Part shown: positions 7,333 to 17,658 of the stretch, one piece after another
Position numbering within the stretch: the stretch's first letter is position 1
How the letters are laid out: each line of letters opens with the position of its first letter
From: Timaviella obliquedivisa GSE-PSE-MK23-08B
GTDB taxonomy: Bacteria; Cyanobacteriota; Cyanobacteriia; Elainellales; Elainellaceae
DNA: 64,000 nt
NCBI GenBank assembly: GCA_019358855.1
Contig: JAHHII010000005.1
Coordinates: 365,556-429,555 of the forward strand
Direction: 5' to 3'
The notes under the pieces: model-generated
Databases searched by the model: none
Told to the model about the DNA's origin: nothing
Seen by the model: the letters and a program-made list of their open reading frames with translations, nothing else
Made by a program: the position numbers and the translations under genes

Positions 7333-9180
7333 TTACTGATAGCCTGCTGCCTGCAACTCAAACAACCGGGCATATCCTCCCCCCGATTGCACCAAATCCT
7401 CATGCGTTCCGCTTTCTGTAATGCGACCGTTCTCCATCACCATAATCTGATCCGCCATCCGAACGGTCGAAAAGCGATGGGAGATGAGGATTGCCATTTG
7501 GTTTTGAGTCACGGCTCTAAAGTGATTAAAGATCTCGACTTCCGCTTCTGCGTCCATGGCTGAGGTGGGTTCATCAAGCACCAAAATATCGGCTTTGGTT
7601 CGCATAAATGCTCGTGACAATGCAATTTTCTGCCATTGCCCGCCCGATAGCTCTCGTCCACCCTTAAACCATTTGCCTAGACGGGTTTGAAACTTATCGG
7701 GCATGGATTCAATAAAAGGTCGAGCTGTCGCAATATCTGTGGCTTCTTCCCAGCGGGGCTGGTCTTCCAAATGATCGACATCGCCTACTCCAACGTTTTC
7801 GCCTACGGTAAATTGGTAGCGGACAAAGTTTTGAAAAATTACCCCAATGCGACGCTGCAACACGTTCACATCCCACTGGGCTAAGTCTAAGCCATCCAGC
7901 AAAATGCGCCCCGAATCGGGGCTATACAGGCGTGTTAGCAGCTTAATCAGCGTGGTTTTGCCGGAGCCATTCTTGCCAACGATCGCCAACTTTTCCCCCG
8001 GACGTAAGTGGAAGGAAATTTTGTAAAGGGCTGGCTCGTTGTTGCCTGGATAGGTGAACGATACGTTTTCAAAACGAATGCCATCGCCAGGAAGGGTGCC
8101 TCGCTGGGCATATCCGAGGGGAAGCGAAATTTCTTGTTCTAGAAATTCGTAAAGGTTAGATAAGTAGAGGCTGTCTTCGTACATCCCACCCACTGAAGTC
8201 AGGATAGATGAGAAGGTCGATTGTCCTTGACGGAAAACGACAAGATACATGGTCAGATCGCCTAGAGAAATGCGTCCGGCGATCGCCTCCCACACAATCC
8301 AAACATAGGTAGCGTAAAAGGTTGCAGTGCTGACTAAGCCTAGAAAATAGCTCCAAGTGCTTCGCTGCACCGTTAGATCCCGATCTTCAACGTAAAGGCG
8401 ATTGAACGTGTTTCGATAGCGGTTCAGCAAAGTTTCACCCAATTGGTAAAGCTTGACTTCCATGGCAAAGTCTTCACGGGCAATCAGGTTTTCTAAATAC
8501 TGCTGCTCTCGGGTTTCAGGGACACGCCACCGAAATAGACGAAAGGCTGCTCCGGCAAAGCGAGTTTCGGCTACAAAGGCCGGAATTGCTGCCAGCATTA
8601 GCATCAGCACGGCGATCGGCGAAAAGTTGAGCAATAATCCGCCAAAGGTAACCAACGACAAGCCATCTTTAACTAGACCAAATGTGCGCCCAACCAGGCT
8701 AAGGGGGCGCACCGAGGCTTCTCGTCGCGCCCGCGTCATTTTGTCGTAGAACTCAGAATCTTCAAAATGGGCTAAGTCAAGCGTTAAGGCTTTTTCTAAG
8801 ATCAGCACGTTGACCTTTTGCCCCAACAGCACCCGCAGCAGCGATTGACATAGCGCCGTACCTTGCTGACAACCCGCAAGGAATGCCACGGCGATCGCTT
8901 CTATGGCTAAGTACTGAAGTGCCTGGAGGCGATCGATCGATCGCTGTGACTGGGCTGCCAACACTACTCCATCAACAATCAGCTTTCCTAAGTAAGCAAT
9001 CCCGGCTGGAATTAGGCCTGCGATCAGGGTCAAAATAGCTAGAACTAAGGTTAGCTGACGATGAGTTGTCCAAACTAAGGCGACAGCACGACCACAGTAC
9101 CGGAAGATAGAGAGGGTTCGAGAATTTTTTGCTTGGGGCGATCGATGAGCTCGAACCCGTTGAGATCTGGGAAATTTCAT
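7333..9180 (-). CDS. ABC exporter, fused permease and ATPase (subfamily B)
   Basis: This is a 615-residue half-transporter. Residues about 35-330 form a six-helix ABC exporter membrane domain. The C-terminal ATPase carries Walker A (GKNGSGKTT), the Q-loop region (RIGVIFQNFVRYQF), the signature RELSGGQWQKIALSRAF, Walker B (ADILVLDEPTSAMD) and the switch histidine (ISHRF). It should act as a dimer in the inner membrane and export a lipid, peptide or drug; the substrate cannot be read from the sequence. The gene stands alone. The roughly 300 bp between it and the divergent exbB gene show nothing recognisable beyond promoter space. Confidence 0.9.
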   Translation of the reverse strand: MKFPRSQRVRAHRSPQAKNSRTLSIFRYCGRAVALVWTTHRQLTLVLAILTLIAGLIPAGIAYLGKLIVDGVVLAAQSQRSIDRLQALQYLAIEAIAVAFLAGCQQGTALCQSLLRVLLGQKVNVLILEKALTLDLAHFEDSEFYDKMTRARREASVRPLSLVGRTFGLVKDGLSLVTFGGLLLNFSPIAVLMLMLAAIPAFVAETRFAGAAFRLFRWRVPETREQQYLENLIAREDFAMEVKLYQLGETLLNRYRNTFNRLYVEDRDLTVQRSTWSYFLGLVSTATFYATYVWIVWEAIAGRISLGDLTMYLVVFRQGQSTFSSILTSVGGMYEDSLYLSNLYEFLEQEISLPLGYAQRGTLPGDGIRFENVSFTYPGNNEPALYKISFHLRPGEKLAIVGKNGSGKTTLIKLLTRLYSPDSGRILLDGLDLAQWDVNVLQRRIGVIFQNFVRYQFTVGENVGVGDVDHLEDQPRWEEATDIATARPFIESMPDKFQTRLGKWFKGGRELSGGQWQKIALSRAFMRTKADILVLDEPTSAMDAEAEVEIFNHFRAVTQNQMAILISHRFSTVRMADQIMVMENGRITESGTHEDLVQSGGGYARLFELQAAGYQ

Positions 9181-9480
9181 TCTTCAAAGATAGCGTTTTG
9201 CCTGCCGCCATTTCATCCCGACCCTGGAAGCAAGAGCCTGTAAAAAGATCGGAGGGAGATATCTTCACGTTACTGAAGGAACTTGCTTAAAAATTGAAAT
9301 CCAACTGCCGGAGGTTGACCAATTCATCTATATTGGTTTGAAGCTAATCCACGCAATCAGCGGCAAAAACTTGGTTCTTATTAGATGAGTCTTTATAGAA
9401 TGAGTGGCGATAGAACTTGTGGAGCATTCCTTCTTGTAAGTTCTTTCGTCACGATAAAATTGGGGAGGTAAACCGAAACT

Positions 9481-10143
9481 GTGAATATTGCTGAGCTATT
9501 TGAAAAAGGCGGCCCTACAATTTGGCCTCTGATGTTACTCTCATTTTTGACTTTAAGTGTGGTTATTGAACGGGCTTGGTTTTGGTCAAAAGTCTTGACC
9601 CATGAGCGCGAAATTGCGGGGCGCGTGCTAGAGGCGGCGCGGCGCGACTGGGGCGCGGCGGCAGAAATTGCCCGCAAATCGGTTAATCAGCCCATTGGTC
9701 GCTTCCTTTACTCTGCCCTAGAGCTTCAGAACCCCCAGCCCGACGTGTTTGAACTGGCACTGCAAGCCTCAGCCGATGAAGAGCTTGCTACCATGCGCCG
9801 AGGGGACAAGATTTTGGAAGCCGCTACTACTCTGGCTCCGCTGCTGGGTCTGCTGGGCACGGTACTGGGCTTAATTGGCTCTCTTAGCTCGATTCGCTTA
9901 GGCGATTTAGGAACTGATGCTACGGCAGGCGTGACCTTGGGAATCTCAGAATCTTTGATTAGTACCGCAATGGGGATGATTGTGGCGATCGTTTCGTTGG
10001 CGTTCTATCGACTGTTCCAAGGATTTGTCTCAGGGCAAGCGAAGGTGTTTCGACAGTCTGGAAATGATTTAGAACTGATTTATCGCCAAGACTGGTTGCA
10101 GCCTGCTGGAACAATGAGAGAAACGACTGAGCAGACTTTCTAA
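9481..10143 (+). CDS. exbB: MotA/TolQ/ExbB family proton channel protein
   Basis: This is a 220-residue ExbB/TolQ-type protein. It has an N-terminal membrane helix (GPTIWPLMLLSFLTLSVVIE), a cytoplasmic middle part, and two C-terminal helices with the family motif APLLGLLGTVLGLIGSL and STAMGMIVAIVSLAFYRLF. Pentamers of this family form the proton-driven stator that powers TonB or Tol systems. The start is GTG at 9481 with GGGGAGG twelve bases upstream. An ExbD-type gene follows after 30 bp, so the two form one unit. No TonB-type gene is adjacent. A second ExbB lies at 41388. Confidence 0.9.
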   Translation: MNIAELFEKGGPTIWPLMLLSFLTLSVVIERAWFWSKVLTHEREIAGRVLEAARRDWGAAAEIARKSVNQPIGRFLYSALELQNPQPDVFELALQASADEELATMRRGDKILEAATTLAPLLGLLGTVLGLIGSLSSIRLGDLGTDATAGVTLGISESLISTAMGMIVAIVSLAFYRLFQGFVSGQAKVFRQSGNDLELIYRQDWLQPAGTMRETTEQTF

Positions 10144-10173
10144 TATATCCTCGCCCCTTACAAAGTTTTTGCC

Positions 10174-10884
10174 ATGATGAAAATTGATGTTGACAGTACC
10201 GAGCCTGATGTTCGGATTGAGCTAGTTCCCTTAATTGATGTCATTTTTTGTATCCTCACCTTTTTTATCGTGGCGGCTGTCACGCTGACCCGTCAAGCAG
10301 CTATCAATGTCGATTTGCCTGCTGCCAAAACGGGCACGACTCAAATGCGGCAAATTTTAGTAGTCAGTATCGATCCGATTGGACAGACCTATGTGGAAAA
10401 AGACCCGGTGACGCAGTCTCAGTTGATGGATGCTTTGGTGAGATTTCGCAAAGAGAGTCCTGATGGATTGATGGTGCTTTATGCCTCGCGCGCTTCAAGC
10501 TACAACGATGTGGTGAGAGTGTTGGACTTGCTGCGATCGGTGGGTGGCACTCGCGTTGCCCTAGCCACACTTCCGGGCAGCAGTCAAGTTGATCAGTTTC
10601 CAGGTTCAAACCCTATTGGCGAGCCGTTTAATCCTTCTACTTTGCCGGGTTTAACGAACCCTGCACCCTCAGGACTCAGTCCTAACTCGCTTGAGCAAAA
10701 CTCATTTAACCAAAACTCTCTGCCAGGGATTGGGTTACCTTCTGCTCAGCCAACTTTGCCCAGTTCGTCAAACAATCCTACCTCGCCTAGATTGAGCGCC
10801 CCCTCGACTCAACCTGGGTCTTCTCGTCTACCGTTGCCCAGCGGTGCAGGTCAGCCCAGCAATCAACCGGCTGGTAGGCAGTAG
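10174..10884 (+). CDS. exbD: ExbD/TolR family protein with long Pro/Ser/Asn-rich tail
   Basis: This is a 236-residue protein. The first 135 residues are a standard ExbD/TolR. A short cytoplasmic start leads into the membrane helix LVPLIDVIFCILTFFIVAAV, in which the Asp of LIDVIF is the proton-carrying residue. A periplasmic domain ends in LRSVGGTRVALAT. The remaining 100 residues are a low-complexity tail rich in Pro, Ser, Asn and Gly, absent from usual ExbD proteins. It may bind peptidoglycan or other periplasmic partners, but that is a guess. ATG codons at 10174 and 10177 are both possible starts. Its gene is convergent with the diguanylate cyclase gene, 21 bp away. Confidence 0.85.
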   Translation: MMKIDVDSTEPDVRIELVPLIDVIFCILTFFIVAAVTLTRQAAINVDLPAAKTGTTQMRQILVVSIDPIGQTYVEKDPVTQSQLMDALVRFRKESPDGLMVLYASRASSYNDVVRVLDLLRSVGGTRVALATLPGSSQVDQFPGSNPIGEPFNPSTLPGLTNPAPSGLSPNSLEQNSFNQNSLPGIGLPSAQPTLPSSSNNPTSPRLSAPSTQPGSSRLPLPSGAGQPSNQPAGRQ

Positions 10885-10905
10885 CTGAGATACGGCTAAA
10901 ATTCT

Positions 10906-11832
10906 TCAATCTCCTCCAATAACCCGATCGCGTCCCGCAGTTTTTGCCCTGAGCAGTCGTTGATCGGCTCTCTCAAGTAGGCTAAGACCGTCAGCATCAT
11001 CGTGGGGTTGTAGGGTGGCAGTTCCGGCACTAATGGTGACGTTTAACGCTAGGTCACTATTGACGACGAAGGGTTGTTCTCGGATCAGTTGGCAAATTCG
11101 GTTAGCGATCGCTTCTCCTTCTATGCTGTGAGTGTCGCTTAGAATAATGACAAATTCCTCGCCGCCGTAACGGTACGGGGTATCATAAAGCCGAAGGTTG
11201 TGCTGCAAACGGGTTGCTAAGATTTCTAAGGCGCGATCGCCGACCAGGTGTCCATGAGTATCATTAATGATCTTAAAAAAGTCTACGTCTATGATAACTA
11301 GACTAATCGGTTGCTTACGGGCACGGGCATTTGCAATAACTCGTGGCAGTTCCCACTCCAAAGAGCGGCGATTGCTAAGATTCGTGAGGGGATCTGAAAG
11401 CGCAATAGAACTTAGAAGATTGTTCTCTCGCATTAGGTTCTGATAGGCTAGCACTTGACGTAATCCTATCTGCATTTGGGCAAGGAGGAGTCTAGTAGAG
11501 CTAGAGTTAGGGTGTTGCAAGTCGAGCTTGAGATAAGCATCTGCCCCCTTCTCAAGCGCTTGAATATGAGAATCATTAGGGGGACGATCCTCAATGACAA
11601 TACAGTAGATCCAGGCAAGGCGATGCTGGATTTTTATCTGTTCGCAGAGCTCAATTCCTCCCTGCTGCTGGGCTTGAATTAGCACAAGGTCTGGCTGTTG
11701 CACTTGAACGAGCCGCATTGCCTCAAACGGATTTGCAGCAACTTCCACTGTGAAGGTGGCAGAGTCATGAATTAAAGTTTGAAGGGCAGATCGAAAATTG
11801 TTCTCCCCAACGCAGATCAGTGAAGCGCTCAT
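10906..11832 (-). CDS. Diguanylate cyclase with degenerate receiver domain
   Basis: This is a 308-residue protein. Residues 1-125 form a response-regulator receiver fold, and residues about 140-305 a GGDEF domain. The active site is GGEEF (223-227), a fully functional variant, and the product-inhibition site RLYD (214-217) is present, so c-di-GMP synthesis with feedback control is expected. In the receiver the usual phospho-acceptor aspartate is replaced: the LLDLMMPG-type strand end reads LIQAQQQG, placing Gln53 there. Phosphorylation at that site is therefore unlikely and the domain may serve for dimerisation or protein contact. The gene stands alone and converges on exbD. Confidence 0.88.
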   Translation of the reverse strand: MSASLICVGENNFRSALQTLIHDSATFTVEVAANPFEAMRLVQVQQPDLVLIQAQQQGGIELCEQIKIQHRLAWIYCIVIEDRPPNDSHIQALEKGADAYLKLDLQHPNSSSTRLLLAQMQIGLRQVLAYQNLMRENNLLSSIALSDPLTNLSNRRSLEWELPRVIANARARKQPISLVIIDVDFFKIINDTHGHLVGDRALEILATRLQHNLRLYDTPYRYGGEEFVIILSDTHSIEGEAIANRICQLIREQPFVVNSDLALNVTISAGTATLQPHDDADGLSLLERADQRLLRAKTAGRDRVIGGD

Positions 11833-12170
11833 TTAAGTTTCTAATCTAAATCAAGGCAGAATACATCGTCAGGGCAATGGTTCCTTGGGATGAGCGCTGC
11901 CTGCCAAAAAGATGTGACGCTATTATGCATGAAGCTACTTCAAAGACATAATTGAAAATAGCAGGTCGGTATTGTCTAAAGTTACGCACTGCTACACATA
12001 AATCAGGACAGGCTCTCGACAAACATCATAGAATTCAGTAAATCCCGATCTAATGTCGTTCATTGTATACCGCACCAGTTTAGAGTCTAATGTCCATCTT
12101 TTTGCTCAAACGTATGGCAGAACCTAAAGCGGAACACCACTAATTCCTTCATTGAACTGTACAACTCCCC
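11833..12170. other. Intergenic region before alaS
   Basis: These 338 bp lie between the divergent diguanylate cyclase and alaS genes. I see no gene, repeat or T-box-like leader. They probably hold both promoters. Confidence 0.4.
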
Positions 12171-14807
12171 ATGTCCATTCTCCTCAGCGGCTCCCAAATT
12201 CGGCAAACTTTCTTGACCTTCTATCAAGATCGGGGGCATCAAATTTTACCCAGTGCCTCTCTTATCCCTGAAGATCCTACGGTGCTTTTGACCATTGCTG
12301 GCATGTTACCTTTTAAGCCTATCTTTTTGGGGCAACGCACGGCAGAGTTTTTGCGAGCGACGACCTCCCAAAAGTGCATTCGGACAAACGACATCGAAAA
12401 TGTTGGTCGGACGGCACGGCACCATACGTTTTTTGAGATGCTGGGCAATTTTAGCTTTGGCGATTATTTCAAGGAACAGGCGATCGCTTGGGCATGGGAA
12501 CTCTCGACTCAGGTCTTTCGACTTCCGTGCGAACGACTGGTCGTGAGCGTGTTTCGAGAGGATGATGATGCTTTTGCGATTTGGCGTGATCAGGTGGGCG
12601 TGCCTATTCAGCGAATTATTCGCATGGACGAAGCGGATAACTTTTGGGTTTCGGGCGCGACGGGTCCCTGTGGGCCTTGCTCAGAGATTTATTACGATTT
12701 TCATCCAGAGCGAGGCGATGAAGGCATTGACTTAGAGGACGACACGCGCTTCATTGAGTTCTACAACCTCGTCTTCATGCAGTACAACCGAGACGCTGAA
12801 GGCAATCTAACGCCGCTGCAAAACCAGAATATTGACACGGGTTTGGGGCTAGAGCGGATGGCGCAGATTCTTCAAGAGGTGCCCAATAACTACGAGACGG
12901 ACTTGATTTTCCCGATCATTAAAAAGGCGGCACAGATTGCTGGAATCGATTATTTTGCAGTGGATGAACCTACTCAAGTTTCGCTAAAAGTGATTGGGGA
13001 TCATGTGCGATCGGTGGTTCATATGATTGCGGATGGGATCACGGCTTCTAACTTGGGGCGAGGCTATATTCTGCGGCGGCTGATTCGGCGGGTGGTGCGC
13101 CACGGGCGATTGATTGGCATTGAGCAGGACTTTACGGGCGAAGTGGCAGAGACTGCGATCGCTCTGGCTGAGGCGGCTTATCCTAGTGTCCGCGATCGGG
13201 AGACAGCGATTCAGACTGAGCTAAGAGCCGAAGAATCTCGCTTCCGCGAAACGTTAGACCGGGGAGAAAAGCTGCTCAACGAGGTTATTAGCCAGTTGAC
13301 TGAGCAAGGCGGGCGAGGCGAAATATCGGGCGATGATGCCTTTACGCTTTATGACACCTTTGGCTTTCCACTGGAATTGACTCAAGAGGTCGCTGAAGAG
13401 AATAATTTAAGGGTTGATGTTGCCGGGTTTGAAAAGCGCATGGAAGAGCAGCGTGGGCGATCGCGCGAGGCGCAAGACACTATTGATCTAACCGTGCAAT
13501 CGACCCTTGACCAATTGGCGGAACATCTGCATGAGACAAAATTTTTGGGCTATACCCAGGCTGTCAGTGAAGCAGAGTTAAAGGCGCTGCTAACAGAAGG
13601 GAAGGCAGTGGAGTCGGCGGTAGCTGGCACTGATGTGCAGCTAGTTCTCGATCAAACGCCTTTTTATGCAGAATCTGGCGGACAGGTGGGCGATCGCGGC
13701 TTCCTCTTTAACGATATGGTTCGGGTTCAAGTGAGGGACGTGCAAAAGGAAGGGAGTCTTTTCGTTCACTTTGGCACTGTGGAAGTGGGAATACTGGAGA
13801 TAGGCGATCGGCTCACGGCTCAAGTTGATCTGGCAAGTCGGCGACGAGCACAGGCAAACCATACGGCAACCCATTTGCTGCAAGCAGCCTTGAAAAAGAT
13901 TGTCGATGCCAACATCTCTCAAGCCGGTTCGTTAGTGGCGTTCGATCGCCTGCGTTTTGATTTCAACCTATCGCGGGCTGTGACACCAGACGAACTGCAC
14001 CAAATTGAAGACCAAATTAACATTTGGATTACCGAAGCCCACGCCGCAGATATTGCAGTTATGCCTATTGCCCAAGCAAGAGCGAACGGTGCAGTGGCAA
14101 TGTTTGGCGAAAAGTATGGCGATGAAGTGCGCGTCATTGACTTTCCGGGAGTATCGATGGAGCTTTGTGGCGGTGTTCACGTTAACAATACTGCCGAAAT
14201 TGGACTGTTCAAGGTGATCTCAGAGTCGGGTGTGGCAGCAGGCATTCGTCGGATTGAGGCGGTTGCAGGGGCAGCGGTGTTGGAGTACTTGAATGTGCGA
14301 GAGAAAGTGGTACGAGAGTTAGGCGATCGTTTTAAGGTGAAGCCAGAAGAGTTGGGCGATCGGGTGATGGCATTACAGACCGAACTGAAGACGACTCAAA
14401 AGCAACTGGAATCTCTTAAGTCGGAATTAGCCTTAGCAAAGGCTGATCAGCTTCTTTCCCAAGCTGAAACTGTCGGCTCGTTCAAAATTATCATTGCTTC
14501 CCTAGAAAGTGTAGATGCCGAGTCTTTGAAGACTGCGGCAGAAAGTTTGTTACAGAAGTTGGGTGAAGGAGCCGTTGTGCTGGGATCAGTGCCGGAGCCA
14601 GAGAAAGTAAGTTTAGTAGCAGCGTTTAGCCCTAATGTGACTCAAAAAGGATTACAGGCAGGCAAGTTGATCGGTGCGATCGCCAAAATTTGCGGCGGCG
14701 GCGGCGGCGGTCGTCCTAACCTGGCACAAGCAGGCGGCAAAGATGCCAATAAGTTGCCAGACGCGCTTGAGGCTGCTCGTCAAACCCTGAAATCGGGGCT
14801 AGGCTGA
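12171..14807 (+). CDS. alaS: Alanyl-tRNA synthetase
   Basis: The protein has 878 residues, the usual full length. It charges tRNA-Ala and edits mischarged Ser/Gly. The class II catalytic core is at the N-terminus ([20 protein letters not shown], then [10 protein letters not shown]; motif 3 region [11 protein letters not shown]). The editing domain carries the zinc motif His564-x3-His568 (NHTATHLL) and Cys666-x3-His670 (LCGGVH). The C-terminal C-Ala/DHHA1-like part ends in [17 protein letters not shown]. The ATG at 12171 gives the canonical start, with the family motif [20 protein letters not shown] near the N-terminus. No leader regulation is seen. Confidence 0.97.
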   Translation: MSILLSGSQIRQTFLTFYQDRGHQILPSASLIPEDPTVLLTIAGMLPFKPIFLGQRTAEFLRATTSQKCIRTNDIENVGRTARHHTFFEMLGNFSFGDYFKEQAIAWAWELSTQVFRLPCERLVVSVFREDDDAFAIWRDQVGVPIQRIIRMDEADNFWVSGATGPCGPCSEIYYDFHPERGDEGIDLEDDTRFIEFYNLVFMQYNRDAEGNLTPLQNQNIDTGLGLERMAQILQEVPNNYETDLIFPIIKKAAQIAGIDYFAVDEPTQVSLKVIGDHVRSVVHMIADGITASNLGRGYILRRLIRRVVRHGRLIGIEQDFTGEVAETAIALAEAAYPSVRDRETAIQTELRAEESRFRETLDRGEKLLNEVISQLTEQGGRGEISGDDAFTLYDTFGFPLELTQEVAEENNLRVDVAGFEKRMEEQRGRSREAQDTIDLTVQSTLDQLAEHLHETKFLGYTQAVSEAELKALLTEGKAVESAVAGTDVQLVLDQTPFYAESGGQVGDRGFLFNDMVRVQVRDVQKEGSLFVHFGTVEVGILEIGDRLTAQVDLASRRRAQANHTATHLLQAALKKIVDANISQAGSLVAFDRLRFDFNLSRAVTPDELHQIEDQINIWITEAHAADIAVMPIAQARANGAVAMFGEKYGDEVRVIDFPGVSMELCGGVHVNNTAEIGLFKVISESGVAAGIRRIEAVAGAAVLEYLNVREKVVRELGDRFKVKPEELGDRVMALQTELKTTQKQLESLKSELALAKADQLLSQAETVGSFKIIIASLESVDAESLKTAAESLLQKLGEGAVVLGSVPEPEKVSLVAAFSPNVTQKGLQAGKLIGAIAKICGGGGGGRPNLAQAGGKDANKLPDALEAARQTLKSGLG

Positions 14808-14887
14808 TGCCGACACAAAGAACGCTCTACTCAGAACCTAAATTAACCCAAAATAACGCACAAATTTAACCCTCCCTTTCGGGGGGC

Positions 14888-14937
14888 GTGGGGGAGTTAG
14901 GCCCCCACATCGCGGGGGTACGGGGGGAAGTCCCCCG
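14888..14937. terminator. GC-rich palindromes between convergent alaS and cpcT-like genes
   Basis: Two strong stems lie here: GTGGGGG/CCCCCAC at 14888-14908 and CGGGGG/CCCCCG at 14921-14937. They sit between two convergent genes and probably terminate transcription from both sides, though no T tract follows. The G/C-rich make-up differs from the neighbours and resembles dispersed cyanobacterial palindromic repeats. Confidence 0.4.
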
Positions 14938-15032
14938 GATCGCGGCACCGCCGCCCAACCAACTCCGCTTCAAAATCACCTCCCAGTTTTCTGAGCTTCC
15001 CAAGAACCTGTACCGTTAAAGCCAGCATTACC

Positions 15033-15623
15033 TCAAATGAGTAATTCTTTTGCAAAATCTTCGCACTTCTGAAACTCGTAAGCACCCATTAGCGCTCCCC
15101 ATAGCCCCTGACCTGTATCAGGCTCAACGCCTCGGTCATAGCTCCAAAATTTGCCTGGACTGACTTCAAATCCCAAAACAACCTGCCGGGTCGCTCCATC
15201 GTACTGGAAGTAGCACTTTGCTCCTGGCGGTGGCACTGCCTTAAATCTACCTGCTTGTTCAGTCACCGTTAGCTCACATCCTGGCAGTGTTTCCAAATCA
15301 TCCAAACTCAACGACTCCAATAAACTAGGATTTGCCCCTGCTCCTAGAAACTTCTCAGGCTGTTTCAATGCTAGATATTGCACTTGAAGAGAGTCTGAAG
15401 ATGCTACGAGGACGGCAACGCGCTGACGATAAGGGCGATCGCACGTTAACGCATTTGCCTGTTCTGCAAACAGCGCCAGATTTCCTTCAATCCGCATGGG
15501 AAGAGGGCGATACCACAACCGAAGATGAACAAACCAAGTAGGCTGTTCCATTGCCTGAAGCTTGTTGTCAAACTCTCCGGCAATCAGTTGCGCCAGTGCA
15601 GTCAAATTTTGAGAAGAAGACAT
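15033..15623 (-). CDS. Chromophore lyase CpcT/CpeT family protein
   Basis: This is a 196-residue protein of the CpcT/CpeT family. CpcT attaches phycocyanobilin to Cys-153 of the phycocyanin beta subunit; CpeT-type relatives act on phycoerythrin. Family segments visible are LIAGEFDNKLQAMEQPTWFV, HLRLWYRPLP, the PYRQRV strand, and the C-terminal SYDRGVEPDTGQGLWGALMG. The length matches the family. No phycobilisome genes are nearby, so whether this copy is the true CpcT or a paralogue of different specificity cannot be told. It is convergent with alaS. Confidence 0.8.
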   Translation of the reverse strand: MSSSQNLTALAQLIAGEFDNKLQAMEQPTWFVHLRLWYRPLPMRIEGNLALFAEQANALTCDRPYRQRVAVLVASSDSLQVQYLALKQPEKFLGAGANPSLLESLSLDDLETLPGCELTVTEQAGRFKAVPPPGAKCYFQYDGATRQVVLGFEVSPGKFWSYDRGVEPDTGQGLWGALMGAYEFQKCEDFAKELLI

Positions 15624-15708
15624 AAATTAGAGATCAAGAATTGAAAATTAGCACGATCTACCTGACGCAACTGTCATTTTAATAGATGGCGGAATGAGAG
15701 CCTTTCCC

Positions 15709-16620
15709 ATGAACCTTGTTTCTTTCAAAGGCGAACTCGCTGCTTTGAGTGCTGCCCTAATCTGGGCGATCGCCTCCTTTGTCTATGTGATCATGGGCAG
15801 ACAAATTCCGCCCTTAGTCCTGAACTTTGCCAAATGTACGATCGCCATTATCCTCAGTTTGCTGACTTTATGGCTCATGGGCGACTTTTCGCCCGGATTT
15901 TCGCTGCAAACAGGAATGCTGCCGTTAGGATTACTGCTCGTCAGCGGAGCCCTCGGCATTGGCTTAGGCGATACTGCATTTTTTGAAGCGTTGAACTGCT
16001 TAGGAGCCAGGCGATCGCTGCTCATCGAAGCCCTCGCCCCTCCACTAGCTGCCCTATTTGCTGCCATTTTTCTAAACGAAACCCTCAACTCCCGAGCCTG
16101 GATTGGCATTTTTCTGACCGTGGGTGGGGTCACATGGGTCATTCTAGAGCGAGTTCCTAATGATTTCCAGGGTAAATTGCATCTTTGGCGTGGCATTGGA
16201 TTCGGAGTTCTATCTGCACTTGCTCAAGCTTCGGGAGCAGTTTTATCACGGGCAGCCTTGGCTGAAACCAGCGTAAGTCCGCTTTGGGGAAGCTTGATTC
16301 GGCTATTGGCAGGAGTTTTTATCCTGCTAATTCTCATGATTTGCCAGCGTCAAGTCTGGGCAGAATTTTATCCTTTGCGCGATCGCCGTTTCCTGCTCAG
16401 TTTGATCACAACTTCTTTTGCCAGCACCTACTTAGGCATTTGGCTACAGCAGATTGCGCTAAAGTTTACAGCCACAGGCATTGCTCAAGCCCTAACTGCA
16501 ACCAGCCCCCTATTTGTGATTCCTATTGCACTCTGGATGCGGGAAAAAGTGAGCTTGCGGTCAATTTTGGGTGCGGTTTTAGCGCTGTTGGGGATTTGGG
16601 CTTTATTTGATGTGAAGTAA
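15709..16620 (+). CDS. EamA/DMT family transporter
   Basis: This is a membrane protein of about 303 residues with ten predicted helices in two repeated EamA halves. The first half starts GELAALSAALIWAIASFVYV, the second GIGFGVLSALAQASGAVLSR. Both halves end in the typical pattern seen in AIFLNETLNSRAWIGIFLTV and WMREKVSLRSILGAVLALLG. Such carriers export or import amino acids, sugars or metabolites; specificity is unknown. An ATG at 15694 would add five residues and is also possible. The gene stands alone. Confidence 0.88.
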   Translation: MNLVSFKGELAALSAALIWAIASFVYVIMGRQIPPLVLNFAKCTIAIILSLLTLWLMGDFSPGFSLQTGMLPLGLLLVSGALGIGLGDTAFFEALNCLGARRSLLIEALAPPLAALFAAIFLNETLNSRAWIGIFLTVGGVTWVILERVPNDFQGKLHLWRGIGFGVLSALAQASGAVLSRAALAETSVSPLWGSLIRLLAGVFILLILMICQRQVWAEFYPLRDRRFLLSLITTSFASTYLGIWLQQIALKFTATGIAQALTATSPLFVIPIALWMREKVSLRSILGAVLALLGIWALFDVK

Positions 16621-16742
16621 GGAAGATGAATTGAAACGTTTGATGATTAATTCAAAAGTCAGCGATCGCCCCATCATAAACTAGACATGAATTTAATTTC
16701 TGTTCACAACATTAGCCAAAAGCCTAGGTTTAAGGAGTATCT

Positions 16743-17576
16743 ATGATAGAAAAAATTTTGTTGGCAAATTCTGAAACGGGACAAGCCATGCTCAAAACCT
16801 TAATGGACATTCCCCTTATTCAAAGGGCACAGGTCACTGTTTTACAAGTCGTCCCCCCACAAGTGACCGCCGATGCCATGACCGAGAAATGGGAACTCGG
16901 CGGTAAAAGCTTAGCCAGTGCCATTCAATTTCTCAACCTTGACCCGACTAAAGTAACCGCAATGCTACGAGAAGGCGATCCTAAAGACGTGGTGTGCAAG
17001 GTTGCAGAAGAAGTAGATTCTGATTTAATCATCATGGGTTCACGGGGTCTGAAGCGCATTCAGGCAATTTTAGAAAACTCGGTCAGCCAATATGTGTTTC
17101 AGCTTTCATCCCGTCCCATGCTGCTAGTGCGGGATGACCTATTTGTTAAAAAAATTAACCGAGTCATGGTGGCGATCGACAAATCCGAGTCGGCTCAACA
17201 AGCTCTAAAGCTAGCCTTAACCCTGCTGAGAGATGTTAAAAATAGCCAAATTATTCTTGCCCACACCAATGCCGACCTGAAACTTAAGCCGGGCGAAATC
17301 GCTGTGAACCCAAACGAAGACCCGGTGTTACTGCCTGCGATCGCAGAAGCCAAAAAATATGGCGTTGCTTTCAAATGTGTTGCTCCCGAGGGCAAACCGG
17401 GTGCCAGAATTTGCCAAATTGCTGAAGAACTCAATGTTAATCTGTTAATACTTGGCTCCCCCGATCGCCGTCCCTCTGTTGCCAAAGGCTTACCCGATCT
17501 CGATCGCCTTTTAGGTCAATCGCTGTCAGATTACGTCCGGGTGTATGCTAACTGTCCGGTTCTGCTTGTCCGCTAA
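16743..17576 (+). CDS. Tandem universal stress protein (two UspA domains)
   Basis: This 277-residue protein has two UspA folds, about residues 1-137 and 138-277. The first carries the nucleotide-binding pattern GSRGLKRIQAILENSVSQYV close to the G-2x-G-9x-G/N-S consensus. The second half has a looser form (LGSPDRRPSVAK, then LGQSLSDYV), so only the first domain may bind ATP well. Universal stress proteins bind ATP or other ligands and help in starvation and oxidative stress. TAAGGAGT precedes the ATG at good spacing. A strong terminator-like hairpin follows the gene. Confidence 0.88.
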   Translation: MIEKILLANSETGQAMLKTLMDIPLIQRAQVTVLQVVPPQVTADAMTEKWELGGKSLASAIQFLNLDPTKVTAMLREGDPKDVVCKVAEEVDSDLIIMGSRGLKRIQAILENSVSQYVFQLSSRPMLLVRDDLFVKKINRVMVAIDKSESAQQALKLALTLLRDVKNSQIILAHTNADLKLKPGEIAVNPNEDPVLLPAIAEAKKYGVAFKCVAPEGKPGARICQIAEELNVNLLILGSPDRRPSVAKGLPDLDRLLGQSLSDYVRVYANCPVLLVR

Positions 17577-17594
17577 GTACTGGAATAAAAAATA

Positions 17595-17636
17595 AGTCTG
17601 TCAGCGTCAAAAGCAGGACTCAGACGCTGACAGACT
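17595..17636. terminator. Bidirectional terminator between usp and psbM
   Basis: AGTCTGTCAGCGTC (17595-17608) pairs perfectly with 17623-17636 across a 14-nt loop. Read on the minus strand, the stem is followed by TATTTTTTATT, so it is a textbook intrinsic terminator for psbM. For usp it gives a stem without a T tract. Confidence 0.8.
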
Positions 17637-17658
17637 CACTTATATGGAAAATAGACAC

